Source of the DNA: Fonsecaea monophora
Taxonomy: Eukaryota; Ascomycota; Eurotiomycetes; Chaetothyriales; Herpotrichiellaceae
DNA: 64,000 nt
NCBI RefSeq assembly: GCF_001642475.1
Contig: NW_019173967.1
Location: 1-64,000, forward strand
Direction: 5' to 3'
Position 1 is the first letter of the stretch; the number at the start of each line of letters is the position of its first letter. The notes beneath the pieces were generated by a model, which had not been told where the DNA came from, searched no databases, and was given only the letters and a program-made list of their open reading frames with translations. Both the position numbers and the translations under genes were made by a program. Below are positions 19,995 through 31,212 of the stretch, one piece after another.

Positions 19995-20797
19995 ATGGGT
20001 CAGAAGTGAGCGCAGTGATGCTGCTCGACTCCGGAGCGCAGTCGCCGACGGTCACTTTGGGCTGACTTGGTTTCCAGACAATCAAAACTGTCTCCTCAAC
20101 AACTGGAAGAGCTCCAGAAGTCGACACATTTCGACAAGAAGGAATTGCAACAATGGTACAAGGGTATGTCATATCTAATCTGTGCCGAGCACATGGTGCA
20201 GCATCTACCCCATCTTCTGGAGATGCGAATTGCGGCTGAGCACGTCTTCTCCTAATCCAGGATTCTTGAAGGACTGCCCCTCGGGCATGTTGACCAAGGA
20301 AGAGTTTCAAAAGATCTACCGACAATTCTTCCCCTTTGGCGATCCAAACTCCTTCGCCGACTACGTCTTCAAAGTATTTGACTCGGACAAAAGCGGGACG
20401 ATCGACTTCAAGGAGTTCATATGTGCCTTGAGCGTGACAAGTCGAGGGAAGATGGAAGACAAACTTGACTGGGCGTTCCAACTCTACGATATCGACGGGG
20501 ACGGCAAAATCAGTTATGACGAGATGCTCGCGATTGTGGAGGCGATCTACAAAATGGTGAGAATGCCTGATTCCTTGCTCTTCTGACCCTTCCACGGGCC
20601 GCTAAATAGTCATTCAGGTCGGCTCTATGGTTAAATTGCCCGAAGACGAAGATACGCCAGAAAAGAGGGTAAGGAAGATTTTCAGAATGATGGACAAGGA
20701 TGAGAACGGGAGTCTTGATATGGCAGAGTTCAAGGAAGGAAGTAAACGGGATGAGACGATTGTGTCAGCTCTCTCGCTGTATGACGGCCTGGTATGA
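19995..20797 (+). CDS. NCS1: Neuronal calcium sensor 1 (frequenin) homologue
   Basis: Four exons, 19995-20005, 20078-20163, 20261-20556 and 20618-20797, encode 190 aa, exactly the NCS-1 length. The 11-nt first exon gives MGQ plus two bases and creates an N-myristoylation signal (MGQKQSKLS). EF1 is degenerate with the family-typical CPSG; EF2 ([12 protein letters not shown]), EF3 ([12 protein letters not shown]) and EF4 ([12 protein letters not shown]) have intact loops. The end, ALSLYDGLV, is characteristic. In fungi the protein binds calcium at membranes and activates Pik1-type phosphatidylinositol 4-kinase. All splice junctions preserve phase. Confidence 0.96.
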
Positions 20798-21440
20798 TTG
20801 ATTCGAAGGAGTCACAAATTCCCAATCCTCCCTTTTCCACTCTGGCATTGCAGCAGTGGGAGACATACGAAACGCTGGCGCTTTTGGTGTTCTCCTCAGA
20901 CTCTTGGATCACAAGCCGGTGTGCTTGATCTGTCCTTGGAGCCGGGGCAAAGGAGGTGCTTTTTTGGAACATTGCAAGCTGCAGCCACAAGGCTACATGA
21001 AAGAACACGCGCGACGAGTGGCATTGAACTGCAAATTTTGTAAACGGGACTGAGCGTCAGAAATAAAATGTTATAACCTTTATCACAATTCGAACCCACG
21101 TTAATTTTGACCGTGTCAAATCAATCTCGTTGTGGCAGTTTGTGTCGACCAAGTTCGCGCGGTCCCGTGCCTCCGAAGTCCGTGAGACTTTTTGCTGTAC
21201 GTCGCTCCTCGCCATTCAACTCGGATACTTAACTCGAAAAACCTCTGGCATCTCAAGGAACGACACACATTCACGGACAAGGGACCTGAGACACCTTTTT
21301 ATTTCTCCTCTAGTGGTATTTGCGCGCCTTACTTTCTGCTTTGAAGCTTTACAATCTCCCCATCCCCTAAACATGAGGTGACCTCCCTTCGATCGCTCGC
21401 ATATAAACACATCCTTGTGTCAGTCGAACCTCAACTCACT
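20798..21440. other. Intergenic region, NCS-1 3' side and TM9 promoter
   Basis: No gene is supported. AATAAA at about 21061 lies roughly 265 bp beyond the NCS-1 stop and could be a polyadenylation signal. The sequence before 21441 is the TM9 gene leader. Confidence 0.5.
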
Positions 21441-23432
21441 ATGAGTCCCAAACTTCCTCTGCAGCTTCTCGGCTTCCTCCTCCTCAAGCAAGCTGCGTCC
21501 TTCTATCTTCCTGGCGTCTCCCCCTCGTCGTACTCCAGAGGCGATCAACTTGAACTCAATGTCAACGCCCTGACGCCTTCCATATCGCGGCACGATGAGC
21601 AAATCCACGCTGTGGTTGCCTACGACTATTACCACCCGGCTTTCCATTTTTGCCAGCCTGCAGGGGGACCCCAGCCCCGACGAGAATCACTGGGCAGCAT
21701 CGTCTTCGGCGACCGCATTCAAAGCTCCCCCTTTCAACTGTGGATGGGATTGAACCAGACATGTAAGATTGCGTGTGCGGGCGACACATTCGATGAGAGG
21801 TCAACGGCCTTCGTCAATCAAAGAATCGAGGAGGCCTATAACGTCAATTTCTTTGTCGACGGACTCCCGGCTGCCGAACTACGAGAAGATCCCCTCACCC
21901 ACGAACGGTTTGCGAGTCCCGGATTTCCCTTGGGTAAAGTGCAAGAGGACGGGACAAAGATTTTACACAACCATTGGGATATCATCATTGACTATCACAC
22001 CGCGGGACTTCGTGGACTCAAATACCGCGTGGTTGGCGTCCTGGTCCAGCCACAATCTTACGCCGACTCTCGCCTCTCGGATGATGGCAAGGCCAGTTGC
22101 GCTTTCACATCTGGTCCCCTTGTACTAAAGGAAGGGGGAGGAACACCAGTCACGTATACGTACAGCGTTTATTGGCGTCCCTCAGACACGGCTTGGGCCA
22201 CCCGCTGGGATAAACTGCTTCATATCGTTGATCCCAAGATCCACTGGTTCTCTCTCATCAACTCTGCTATCTTTGTCGTCTTCCTGATCGGCATGGTCAG
22301 CACGGTCTTGGTCCGAGCACTTCGCAAGGACATTGCTAGATATAATCGACTGGACAACATCAACTTGGACGACCTCTCGGGGACTTCCGCTGTCGACGAA
22401 GACGTGCAAGAAGACTCGGGCTGGAAGCTGGTGCATGGCGACGTCTTTAGGCCGCCTCGCTATGCCCTACTGCTGAGCGTCTTACTTGGGAATGGTGCGC
22501 AACTGTTTGTTATGACAGCTGTAACAGTCGCCTTCGCCATGTTAGGATTCCTTTCACCTTCCAACCGCGGCTGGCTCACGTCCATCGGTCTTCTGCTCTA
22601 CACCATCTTTGGATGTATTGGCGGGTACGTGTCGGCGCGAGCATACAAGAGCTTTGGTGGCGAGAAATGGAAACTCAACATTGCACTGACGCCAGTCTTC
22701 GTCCCTGGAATTGTGTTTGGGACATTCTTCCTGCTCAACCTCTTCGTCTGGGCAAAGGGAGCCAGTGGCGCGGTGCCGTTTACGACAATGCTGGCTATCA
22801 TTGCGATCTGGTTCCTCATCAGCGTCCCTTTAAGTGTAGCTGGGTCATGGTATGGGTTCAAGTCGCCCGCGATTGAGCCCCCAACCAGAGTCAACCAGAT
22901 TCCGCGACAAATTCCGCCAGTGGCGCGCTCCCTGCGACCACTCCCCTCGCTTTTGCTCACAGGCATCCTACCATTCTGCGCCATTTTTGTGGAACTGTAT
23001 TTTATCATGACATCGCTCTGGACGAGTAAGATTTACTACATGTTTGGATTCCTGTTCATCTGCTATGCATTGATGGCCATGACATGCGCTTGCACTACCA
23101 TTCTGCTGGTGTATTTTCTGCTCTGTGCTGAAGACTATCGCTGGCAATGGAGGGCATTTCTAGGCGCCGGGATGACTGGTGGGTATGTTTTCCTGAATGC
23201 GTTGGGGTTCTGGGCGACTAGAGTCACCTTTGGAGGACTCACTGGAGCGGTTCTTTATGTCGGCTACTCTGGACTGCTCAGTTTCTTGGTTGCTGTGCTC
23301 ACAGGTAAGAGATTTAGGAGCCTCTGTTTGTGGTGCGGATGGTTGGGTTGACTTCTTTTCACAGGCACCATCGGATTTATCTCGTCCTATCTTTTCGTCC
23401 ACCGCATTTATGGGTCGATCAAAGTGGACTGA
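21441..23432 (+). CDS. Transmembrane 9 superfamily (EMP70/nonaspanin) protein
   Basis: Two exons, 21441-23304 and 23365-23432, with a 60-nt intron, encode 643 aa. The N-terminal signal peptide (LLGFLLLKQAASFYLPGV) is followed by a lumenal domain of about 250 residues with FYLPGVSPSSY and NHWDIIIDYH. About nine TM segments follow, starting around residue 265 (FSLINSAIFVVFLIGMV), with the family motif GDVFRPPRYALLLSVLLGNG between the first two. The second exon supplies the last TM segment and the C-terminal HRIYGSIKVD; the KVD end matches the KXD/E Golgi-retention signal of nonaspanins. The role is in Golgi/endosome membrane-protein sorting and adhesion. I chose the ATG at 21441 because it starts the signal peptide. 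Confidence 0.94.
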
Positions 23433-25548
23433 GCACCAGCAGCTTCTTGTGTTGTATATTTAACGGCGCGGAGTTGGGGAAAATGGAAGACAAAAGACAA
23501 AAGCACATTTTGAGACTTTGGCAACCGCTGATATCAGGCTGGATCTACAGTTTGACAGGAACGTCGATGAAGGTCTCGAAAGGATGACAATCTCGGATAA
23601 GAGATGCCGCCATGGCCGGAAACCAGCATACGTGGAGTTTATGAACCTCAAAACGTGTTACCAGATGTATTTACTTCAGAGAGAGGAACTGCCAGAAGGA
23701 AATGGATCAGCACAGGCGAAAGAAACGATCGTCGGGTACCCATACACGCTCCTCCACAATTTGTATATTGTCCGTCTGTACCCGTCCTCTTGTTGCGCTC
23801 TTGTACGTCGATCTGTGGGTCTCGAATATCGTCTACGGACAGATAGTATCTTGTTCATCTTGTTTTGTTACTGGCCTTTTTCGCTCATTTGGCCTATTTT
23901 TTCGACTGTGGCTAGAAAAGGACGAGGCAAAACGAAAAGGGCATTCCTTGTGGAGTAAGGTAGCAGCCATCGCTCATCAGTGTCAGGTTCAGGAACCGGT
24001 TGAAATTGACATCCAAGCCAGCCGTAACCGTCAAGGACTGAGATGTGTGTGGGCTTTCAAAAAAAATTGTCTACCACTGGCCTGGCAAGATCTCAACAGA
24101 GTTCTACTATGACCAGGACGTGCAAAGTGCCTGTGCGGGAGGACAATAGGTGGTGACCAGGAAGCGATGTTTGTGTGGGCCGCTGACGTTGAGTTCGGAC
24201 AAAGATGTGGACGGAAGAACGACTCTAGTGTTGGTTGGTGGTTGGTTACGTAGTGTGAGAATCTTGATGGTGGAAGTTGACGGTGCAAGAGAGGCGAGGA
24301 TGCGCAGTTACACCATGCAGTCTCCCCTTGTCTTACTCAAGTTTTGGAGTGAGGTATTGTGCGAGACCTTTCAAGACGAAAAGAGACCGAATTCCGCAGA
24401 TGGGATCCTAGTCGGGTAATTGTAGAATAAAAGGGTAGACATTGGCTGTTGACTTGGTGGAGGTGTTGGAGTTGCTATAGCTGAGGTGATAGGACTGCTG
24501 GACTGCAAGATTGACCAGCCGGGAATACCGACTTAGTGCCAGAGATCAGTCAGATATTATCTAGGAACAACCCGTTCGCCCCCAACGAGGAGAACAAAAC
24601 GGCCTGGTGATGCAGGTGGCTCGCTGGGTTTACAGGGAGTGGCAGGGGCTGCAAGGGTGGCACCCGGTGGCTGTTCCTTGGAGGGTATCCCCCCTCCCCC
24701 CCCTGGCACGCCCAGGTTGACTTTTTGGGTACTGGCCCTGCCTGGTGCTGAATGAGGAATCGGGTGGGTGCGGCTGCCCTCTCAAAACTGGCCCTGGGGA
24801 CCCTAGGCGGTCTTGGACACCCGCCGACGTCACTGTGCAGCAAGCCCCGTTTCCGCAAAGCCCAGTGGCCAGGCCACAATGGCCTGTGTCGTCGATTGTC
24901 TCGGTTCTCTGTCTCTCTTTTCTCCAGATCAAACTACCGGGACACGACCACCACACGCCCTTGTCCAGTATACGAACAGACACATCTCACAGCGCTTGAC
25001 TGAAGGAACTGTCTTGCTGGCTGACTGACTGATTGAGTGACTGCATGTTCCGCGCACTTCCATCTATTCCCTCGTCGCAAGTACCACCACCCGCCTTGCC
25101 ACATTGACTCCGTTCGGATCTCGCGCCCCCTCGTCCACACGCCCACGCACTCTCTCTACGTTCAAGTTAAACTGTCTTCAACAGTCACCATCGACCATTT
25201 CGCTACCGCCATCCATAACACCCTCAGCCTCACTCTCATTTCAGGCTCGTTCGTTGCCTAGCCATCACTTTAGCATTCTCCTGACGACGAACCTCTACCC
25301 TCTTGACCTGGGTTGTCGTGGTTTTCAAAACGTCACTCCGACTAATCTAATTAATTGATCCTCTAATACATACGGATATCTTTTGTACACTATAACGATC
25401 GACCGCGCAAACATACCTCGCGAACACCTCTCTTACCGCAATATCAACAAAGAAAGGTCGTTTCCGTCCTACTCTCCATGCCTGCCTTTCGGCTGCCGCG
25501 AGGTTGCAGACACCGTAGTTGGACGATCGAGTGTCTGCATCCGCAGTC
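23433..25548. other. Long intergenic region and histidine-kinase leader
   Basis: No gene is supported over 2.1 kb; the frames seen conflict and lack domains. The last 600 bp are rich in short pyrimidine and CACC tracts and contain several upstream ATGs, as expected of a long promoter and 5' leader for the large kinase gene. Regulated translation through upstream frames is possible but unproven. Confidence 0.5.
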
Positions 25549-28500
25549 ATGAAGTCGTCAAAATCTCAGCGCATTGGAATGCCCCCTCGCGGCCGATCTT
25601 CACGGAGCAACGACGGTAATGGATTGGCGCCACGATCGGAAGAGGGAGGCACAGGGGAGAGACGAAGCGCTGGGGACGCGTCTTCCAACGCCCCTACTGT
25701 GGTTCATCACCAAGTGACAAGTGTCTTGACACGCGAGAATTCATCTGGGATTGAGGCCATGCGAAGAAGAATGAGTGCCGCGCTGGCACAGAAACAACAA
25801 ATGCGCGCCGCTGCTGCCCACACAGCCTCTAGCGGTTCGTCTGACACCACGAAACAGGACGACTCATCCGAAGCCTCAACATCCCTGCAGCATGCAGAGT
25901 CAAGTTCGGATGAATCGGTCAACACCGCTGCCCTCTCAACAGATTCTGCTCGGACCATACGAGCCACATTTGACATGACGCCGGGAGCTGTCAGGACCCC
26001 ATCATATCCATTCCCTCGCATGGCTCTACGACTCAATCGTAATACCAGCCACCGCTCAGGACCTTCCCACAGACCGTTCACACTCTTGTCACCAACCAAC
26101 GAGCCGCCGTTAAGTTCAGAACCAGTGCAGCCTCCCCTTCCGCAACGCCAAACATCCTCTTCGGATCTGAGTACACCAATTGGTCAGACCCCATTGAGTC
26201 CAGGTTTTCCCGAAGACCCCAATTTCCCAGCGCCGGACTTGTATGATATTATCTTGATGCTCAATGCAGAACCAGGTTTGGATATGTGGTGGGTCAATGT
26301 CACCGAGATTCTGACCGAGGTTTATGGTGCCGAGCGCGCATCACTGGCGGTGCCTGGGGATATCACCGATCTCGAAAACGTTCCGTGGGGCCAGAAGGCA
26401 ACGTACAACGTCAATGGCAGCGAGGGGGTGCCGCCGTCGCAGTTTGATTCTCTGGCCACCTCCGAAGCTGATATAACCTCTCTAGGCCGACGGCCAGAAC
26501 CTGCCAGCCGAGTTGCCAGTGACGTTAGTTCTGCGCCTCTACGTCGACCGCCTCTTTTGTCCCGGCATTCCATTGCGGGTCCGGCTCCAGATCCATCTGC
26601 GAGGGGTGCTCGCCAGAGACCTGCCGGGCCTGTTCGTGCCTATAGCATGACACCTAGAGAACCAGTAGAGGAAGCACCGATGAGCTCACCGCTTATGCCC
26701 AGGTTGACCAGACAAGCTGCCACACCTCGATCAGTGTCGGTGGCAGAGTCGGACCCCTTGGCACTAAGGGAACAGTACAATTCGTCTGGGTCCGGTTCGT
26801 CGACACTCAGATGTCATGTCCATCGTTCGATCCAGCCTCTGGAAGCCGAATCCGATCCGTTGCTTGTCCGGACAGGGGTTGCAACGTTGTTTGGGAAGAG
26901 GAAACCTGTTGTATTGACCAGAGCGTATACGGACACCGCGCCGAGACCGTCACCCAAGATCAAAGGGAGAGACGAGAATCGAAGCGCGCCACCAACGCCC
27001 TCGCCCGGAGGCCCTGACGACTGTAGGCCCGCAAGACCCGAAGACAGTCTGACGCTGCAAGCCGGCTTTCGTGCATTTGACGAATATGAGCAACCAGAAC
27101 CATCACCCTGGTCGCAAAGCCCTTCGCCCTCGCCTGCGGCACGTCCTGACCCAGCGGAGTCCCCGTTCTTTACGCAACCCACGGCATCCATTGACGAGAC
27201 TGCGTTCGAACAGAACCCCCCGCCATATGATTATGCGACCACAGCCAATCAGCCGTTGAGCGCGATAGGTGCCGACATGTCCAAGACTCTGATACACGTG
27301 CCGCTCATACAGCCAATTCTGGCCAGAGGGACTCTAGCGTCTAACCTTCGTTTCCCTATAGCCATCCTCTCGTTCTTATCGCCACTGACCCCGTATCCGC
27401 GTAGTCTGCGGCATTCTTTGGAGGCCCTTCTGCCACATCTGGCAAGTGCATATTCACTTGCGCAGCAGTACAGTGCTCTTCAAGATCGTTTACGTGGCAC
27501 CCCAGGAAGTCGCCATGGAGCCGCATTCGGCCTCGGAGGCACATTCTCTGATGAAGGGTCCGAACTCGAGCTCGTGGCTGAGCTGAGTGGACAGATTGCA
27601 CAGGACAAGGAGAATTCTAGATCATGGACATATCAAGAAAATCTCAGTCCAGGTAGTCTGAGGGAAAGCCCTGGCAGCTCTGTGGTGAGCACGCCGCTTA
27701 TGGAGCAGTTTGGCTTGAGTTCGGGCCAGCCACCGACTCCAGGTGGCAGGACAGGATCTGAAATGGTCGACAGCTACTTCTCTGCCAGGAGGCAGAGAGC
27801 TGGCCAACAACCGCTTACTCCTGGCCCACGACCAACCAAGGATGACCTCGACCAAGTCAAACACTCAACCGAGAAATCTTCTGCCGGTATAAAGATGTCT
27901 GCGAGGAAAAGCGCCGGTAATACGACCAAAACACAGCCTGATCCTCCCAGTCCAGTCGCTCTTCGGACGGCTAGCATCACTTCCGAAAGTGATAATGGAG
28001 ATCATTCTTTCCCCCTGTTCGATAGGGCTGATTCTACGCTCCGGCGAAACACTGCTCGACGGATTAGCGAGCACAAGGATGATGGCGAGAGACCTCTACC
28101 CGAGCTTATATCGTCGCTCATGCTTAATGCTGTACCCCTCCAGCTTTTCCTAGCCAAGCCAAGTACGGGAGACTTGGTTTGGACCAACCGTAAGTTCGAT
28201 GCGTTCCGGAGTCAAGGAGAAGGCCGTGTGCGGGATCCCTGGAAGAACGTGCATCCAGCAGACAGAAATGGTCTGGTGAAGTTGTGGAATGAAGCTTTAA
28301 GAACGGGAAGTCAGTTCACACACTATATCCGCGTCAAGAGGTTCAATAGCGACAGCGATTTCCGCTGGTTCGTGTTCCGAGCCAGTACTTTGTTGAGCAA
28401 CAATGGCCGACTTTTGTACTGGATTGGGTCATTTCTAGATGTGCATGAGCAGTACATGAAAAACCTCGAAGCCAGCGAAAAGGAAGCGATTATGGCCCAT

Positions 28501-31212
28501 GACACAAAGATTCGTGCACTTGCAGATGCCATTCCCCAGATTCTGTTTGAGGCCATTGAGGGAGACGGCATTGTGGCTGTCAATCAACAATGGCATTCCT
28601 ATTCAGGCCAAACCCTAGAGGATGCTCGAGGGTTAGGTTTTGCGAAACATGTTCACCGCGACGACCTGCACAAATGCGGCATTTTGGCACCTTCAGACGT
28701 GGCCGCCATTATGCGATCTTCAACGACAAGTCCATCTTCATCAAACGACTCAAACAAAACAGTCGGCCCAGCCCCGCCACCGCTTCCTACACAGAAAAAC
28801 CTTTTCTCGCCAGATCTGAGCTCATTGGAACGGATGATCAAATCAGGCTCCGTGGTCGTGGAAAAGGACGAGAACGGCCGCTTGTCTTACCTGACCGAGA
28901 TCCGGTTGAAGTCGAGAGGTGGTGGGTATCGGTGGTTTCTTGTACGGCTTGTTCGGGTTGACACTGGTCTATGGCAAAGTCAGAGCGGAAAGGCATCGTG
29001 GTACGGTACATGCACCGATATCGAGACGCGGAAGGCCCTTGAACGAGAATTGAACCAAGCCAATGAGAAGGTTCACTCAGAGATGGAGTCCAAGACAAAA
29101 TTCTTCGCCAACATGTCTCATGAAATCCGAACGCCGCTCAATGGCATTTTGGGTAGTATGCCATGGCTGGTCGAGTCAGAGCTGGATCATGATCAAAGGC
29201 GGACGGTGGATACCATTCAAAACAGCGCCAATAACCTGAGGGAACTCGTCGACAATATTCTGGACGTCACCAAAGTCGAAGCTGGCAAGATGACGCTCCT
29301 TCCGAAATGGTTTCATGTTCGGGCACTCTGCGAAGAGGTGGTTGATACGGTTTCTTCTAGGGCCATCGAGCGTGGACTTGAACTCAATTATTCGCTGGAG
29401 GCTAACGTTCCATCAATGGTGAAGGGAGATGCCTTTAGAGTGCGCCAGGTTCTCCTCAATCTCCTCGGAAATTCTGTCAAATTTACTGAACAGGGCGAGG
29501 TGTACATGCGATGTTCCTATCGCGAGGCCGAGCCGGGCAGATCAAGTGGGCAGTCTGATCACTCAGGCTTACTCTCATTCGATGTGGTTGATACTGGGCG
29601 CGGGTTCAACGAAGACGATTTCAAACGACTCTTCAAGCAGTTTGGCCAGATTGGAGGCGGCAGCAGTCACGAGGCAGGCTCTGGATTGGGCCTTTTCCTT
29701 TCCAAGCAGCTGGTTGAGATGCACGGAGGTGAGCTATCTGTTAAAAGCAAAGCAGGTGAGGGCTCAACTTTCAGCTTCTATATCAGAGTCGAGGTGGCTC
29801 CCCCAGGTTCTGAAGTTGCCTCACCAACGTTGGCTGCGAGAACCGCACAACAGAGACAGCCGTCGTTGGGAGGCAGTCCTCGATCACAGTCCGATAACAA
29901 AACATCAACAATTGCGTCAGCTAAGGGTCTTCTGCCTAACGAGGGGATCATTCAAACACCTGGGCTATCTAGATACGTGAGCCCCCCTGCGCAACAGCTG
30001 CCCACTCTACCATCACCGGCAGTGTCGTCACCGACGCAGGTATCTCCCCCAGTCCTTCTGTCCGATAGTTCCGGACTGTCGATGCGATCAGACTCAGGAA
30101 ATATCGCGTCTGTGTCGTCGGCGACTACGCTTGTGCAAACGCCCGAATTTGCGCCTCCTGTCGAGTCCACAATTTCGCCGGGTCAACGGCAAACCCTGAC
30201 AGAGAAGGCCATTGCGTCTCATCCGATTTTCAAACGAAGCAAAAGCGACAACGACGGAAGCAGGTTGGCACCGGAAAAAGCACACCCCCAGACATATTCC
30301 GTCATCATCATTTGCCCTGCTGAACACGCGCGGATGGCAATCAAGCAGCATATTGAGCACGTAGTGCCGTACTCAATTGCAGCTAATGTCACGACGATTC
30401 CAGATATTGGTTCCTTCCTGGATCTCTTGAATGGGCCGTCTCCGCCGACTTTCACGCACATTGTCCTGGACATTCCGGCGACGTCGGACATTATGTTGTT
30501 CATGCGCCAGATGGCGAATTTTACGGGCACAGTGATCCCAGCACTTGTGGTGATTACCGACCACTACCAGAAGCGGGATATTCTGGATGACTTTACAACC
30601 CTCACGGCCAGTGGGCGCAAGGCCTACATGATTCACAAGCCGGTCAAACCGTCTGTGTTTGCAATGATTTTTGATCCTGCACAATTACGCAATCTAAGCA
30701 AGGATCGAGCACGTGAGGTCGCGCAGTCGAGCTCTGATGACTTCCGAAATATTGCCAACTTGGTCAAGGAGAAGATTGGTGGACGGGAGCACCGAGTGTT
30801 GTTGGTAGAGGACAGCGACGTAAACCGGATGGTGATCCAACGCTATCTCAAGAAAGTTGCGCTGATCAACGACTGTGCCAAAAACGGGCAACAATGCGTT
30901 GACATGGTTCAAGGCAACGCTCCGGGGTACTATTCGCTTATCATCTGTGACATCCAAATGCCAGTCAAAAACGGGTACGAGGCGTGCAGAGAAATACGGG
31001 AGTGGGAAAGGAGTCACGGGTACCGGCCGTCGCCGATCATGGCACTGACAGCGCATGCCATGCCCGAGGAGCGCGCAGCCGCAGCGAATGCTGGATTTAC
31101 CGACTATCTTACCAAACCGGTTGATTTTAATGTGCTGGGGACGATGATGATGACGCTACTGGATCCAACCGTGCCACACGTGTTCTTACGTGATAGGCCT
31201 CTGGAGTCTTGA
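25549..31212 (+). CDS. Large hybrid histidine kinase (GAF-PAS-PAS-HisKA-HATPase-REC)
   Basis: Intronless, 1887 aa from the ATG at 25549; the open frame extends ten codons upstream but only to a TTG. Residues 1-225 are disordered. A GAF-like domain appears split: about 230-285 (LYDIILMLNAEPGLDMWWVN) and about 580-650, with a 300-residue Ser/Pro-rich insert. Two PAS/PAC units span about 857-975 and 994-1165. The HisKA motif MSHEIRTPLNGILGS places the phospho-accepting His at 1191. HATPase motifs include LLNLLGNSVKFTEQGE, DTGRGF and GSGLGLFLSKQLVEMHGG. A degenerate receiver-like segment (about 1582-1705) precedes a true receiver (1747 on) with VEDSD, phospho-Asp1801 in ICDIQMP, TAHA and KP. It is a cytosolic stress or redox/light-type phosphorelay sensor by family; I cannot assign its fungal HHK group. 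Confidence 0.93.
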   Translation: MKSSKSQRIGMPPRGRSSRSNDGNGLAPRSEEGGTGERRSAGDASSNAPTVVHHQVTSVLTRENSSGIEAMRRRMSAALAQKQQMRAAAAHTASSGSSDTTKQDDSSEASTSLQHAESSSDESVNTAALSTDSARTIRATFDMTPGAVRTPSYPFPRMALRLNRNTSHRSGPSHRPFTLLSPTNEPPLSSEPVQPPLPQRQTSSSDLSTPIGQTPLSPGFPEDPNFPAPDLYDIILMLNAEPGLDMWWVNVTEILTEVYGAERASLAVPGDITDLENVPWGQKATYNVNGSEGVPPSQFDSLATSEADITSLGRRPEPASRVASDVSSAPLRRPPLLSRHSIAGPAPDPSARGARQRPAGPVRAYSMTPREPVEEAPMSSPLMPRLTRQAATPRSVSVAESDPLALREQYNSSGSGSSTLRCHVHRSIQPLEAESDPLLVRTGVATLFGKRKPVVLTRAYTDTAPRPSPKIKGRDENRSAPPTPSPGGPDDCRPARPEDSLTLQAGFRAFDEYEQPEPSPWSQSPSPSPAARPDPAESPFFTQPTASIDETAFEQNPPPYDYATTANQPLSAIGADMSKTLIHVPLIQPILARGTLASNLRFPIAILSFLSPLTPYPRSLRHSLEALLPHLASAYSLAQQYSALQDRLRGTPGSRHGAAFGLGGTFSDEGSELELVAELSGQIAQDKENSRSWTYQENLSPGSLRESPGSSVVSTPLMEQFGLSSGQPPTPGGRTGSEMVDSYFSARRQRAGQQPLTPGPRPTKDDLDQVKHSTEKSSAGIKMSARKSAGNTTKTQPDPPSPVALRTASITSESDNGDHSFPLFDRADSTLRRNTARRISEHKDDGERPLPELISSLMLNAVPLQLFLAKPSTGDLVWTNRKFDAFRSQGEGRVRDPWKNVHPADRNGLVKLWNEALRTGSQFTHYIRVKRFNSDSDFRWFVFRASTLLSNNGRLLYWIGSFLDVHEQYMKNLEASEKEAIMAHDTKIRALADAIPQILFEAIEGDGIVAVNQQWHSYSGQTLEDARGLGFAKHVHRDDLHKCGILAPSDVAAIMRSSTTSPSSSNDSNKTVGPAPPPLPTQKNLFSPDLSSLERMIKSGSVVVEKDENGRLSYLTEIRLKSRGGGYRWFLVRLVRVDTGLWQSQSGKASWYGTCTDIETRKALERELNQANEKVHSEMESKTKFFANMSHEIRTPLNGILGSMPWLVESELDHDQRRTVDTIQNSANNLRELVDNILDVTKVEAGKMTLLPKWFHVRALCEEVVDTVSSRAIERGLELNYSLEANVPSMVKGDAFRVRQVLLNLLGNSVKFTEQGEVYMRCSYREAEPGRSSGQSDHSGLLSFDVVDTGRGFNEDDFKRLFKQFGQIGGGSSHEAGSGLGLFLSKQLVEMHGGELSVKSKAGEGSTFSFYIRVEVAPPGSEVASPTLAARTAQQRQPSLGGSPRSQSDNKTSTIASAKGLLPNEGIIQTPGLSRYVSPPAQQLPTLPSPAVSSPTQVSPPVLLSDSSGLSMRSDSGNIASVSSATTLVQTPEFAPPVESTISPGQRQTLTEKAIASHPIFKRSKSDNDGSRLAPEKAHPQTYSVIIICPAEHARMAIKQHIEHVVPYSIAANVTTIPDIGSFLDLLNGPSPPTFTHIVLDIPATSDIMLFMRQMANFTGTVIPALVVITDHYQKRDILDDFTTLTASGRKAYMIHKPVKPSVFAMIFDPAQLRNLSKDRAREVAQSSSDDFRNIANLVKEKIGGREHRVLLVEDSDVNRMVIQRYLKKVALINDCAKNGQQCVDMVQGNAPGYYSLIICDIQMPVKNGYEACREIREWERSHGYRPSPIMALTAHAMPEERAAAANAGFTDYLTKPVDFNVLGTMMMTLLDPTVPHVFLRDRPLES

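Noticed and set aside
21080..21100. TTCGAACCC resembling a tRNA T-loop on the minus strand
   Set aside because: The flanking bases cannot form the T-stem and no acceptor or anticodon stem is present.
24550..24983. Overlapping minus-strand frames in the kinase upstream region
   Set aside because: They conflict in frame, are Pro/Gly/Arg-rich and lack any family feature.
25519..25548. Ten-codon extension of the histidine kinase
   Set aside because: It starts with TTG; the ATG at 25549 is the first standard start in the frame.
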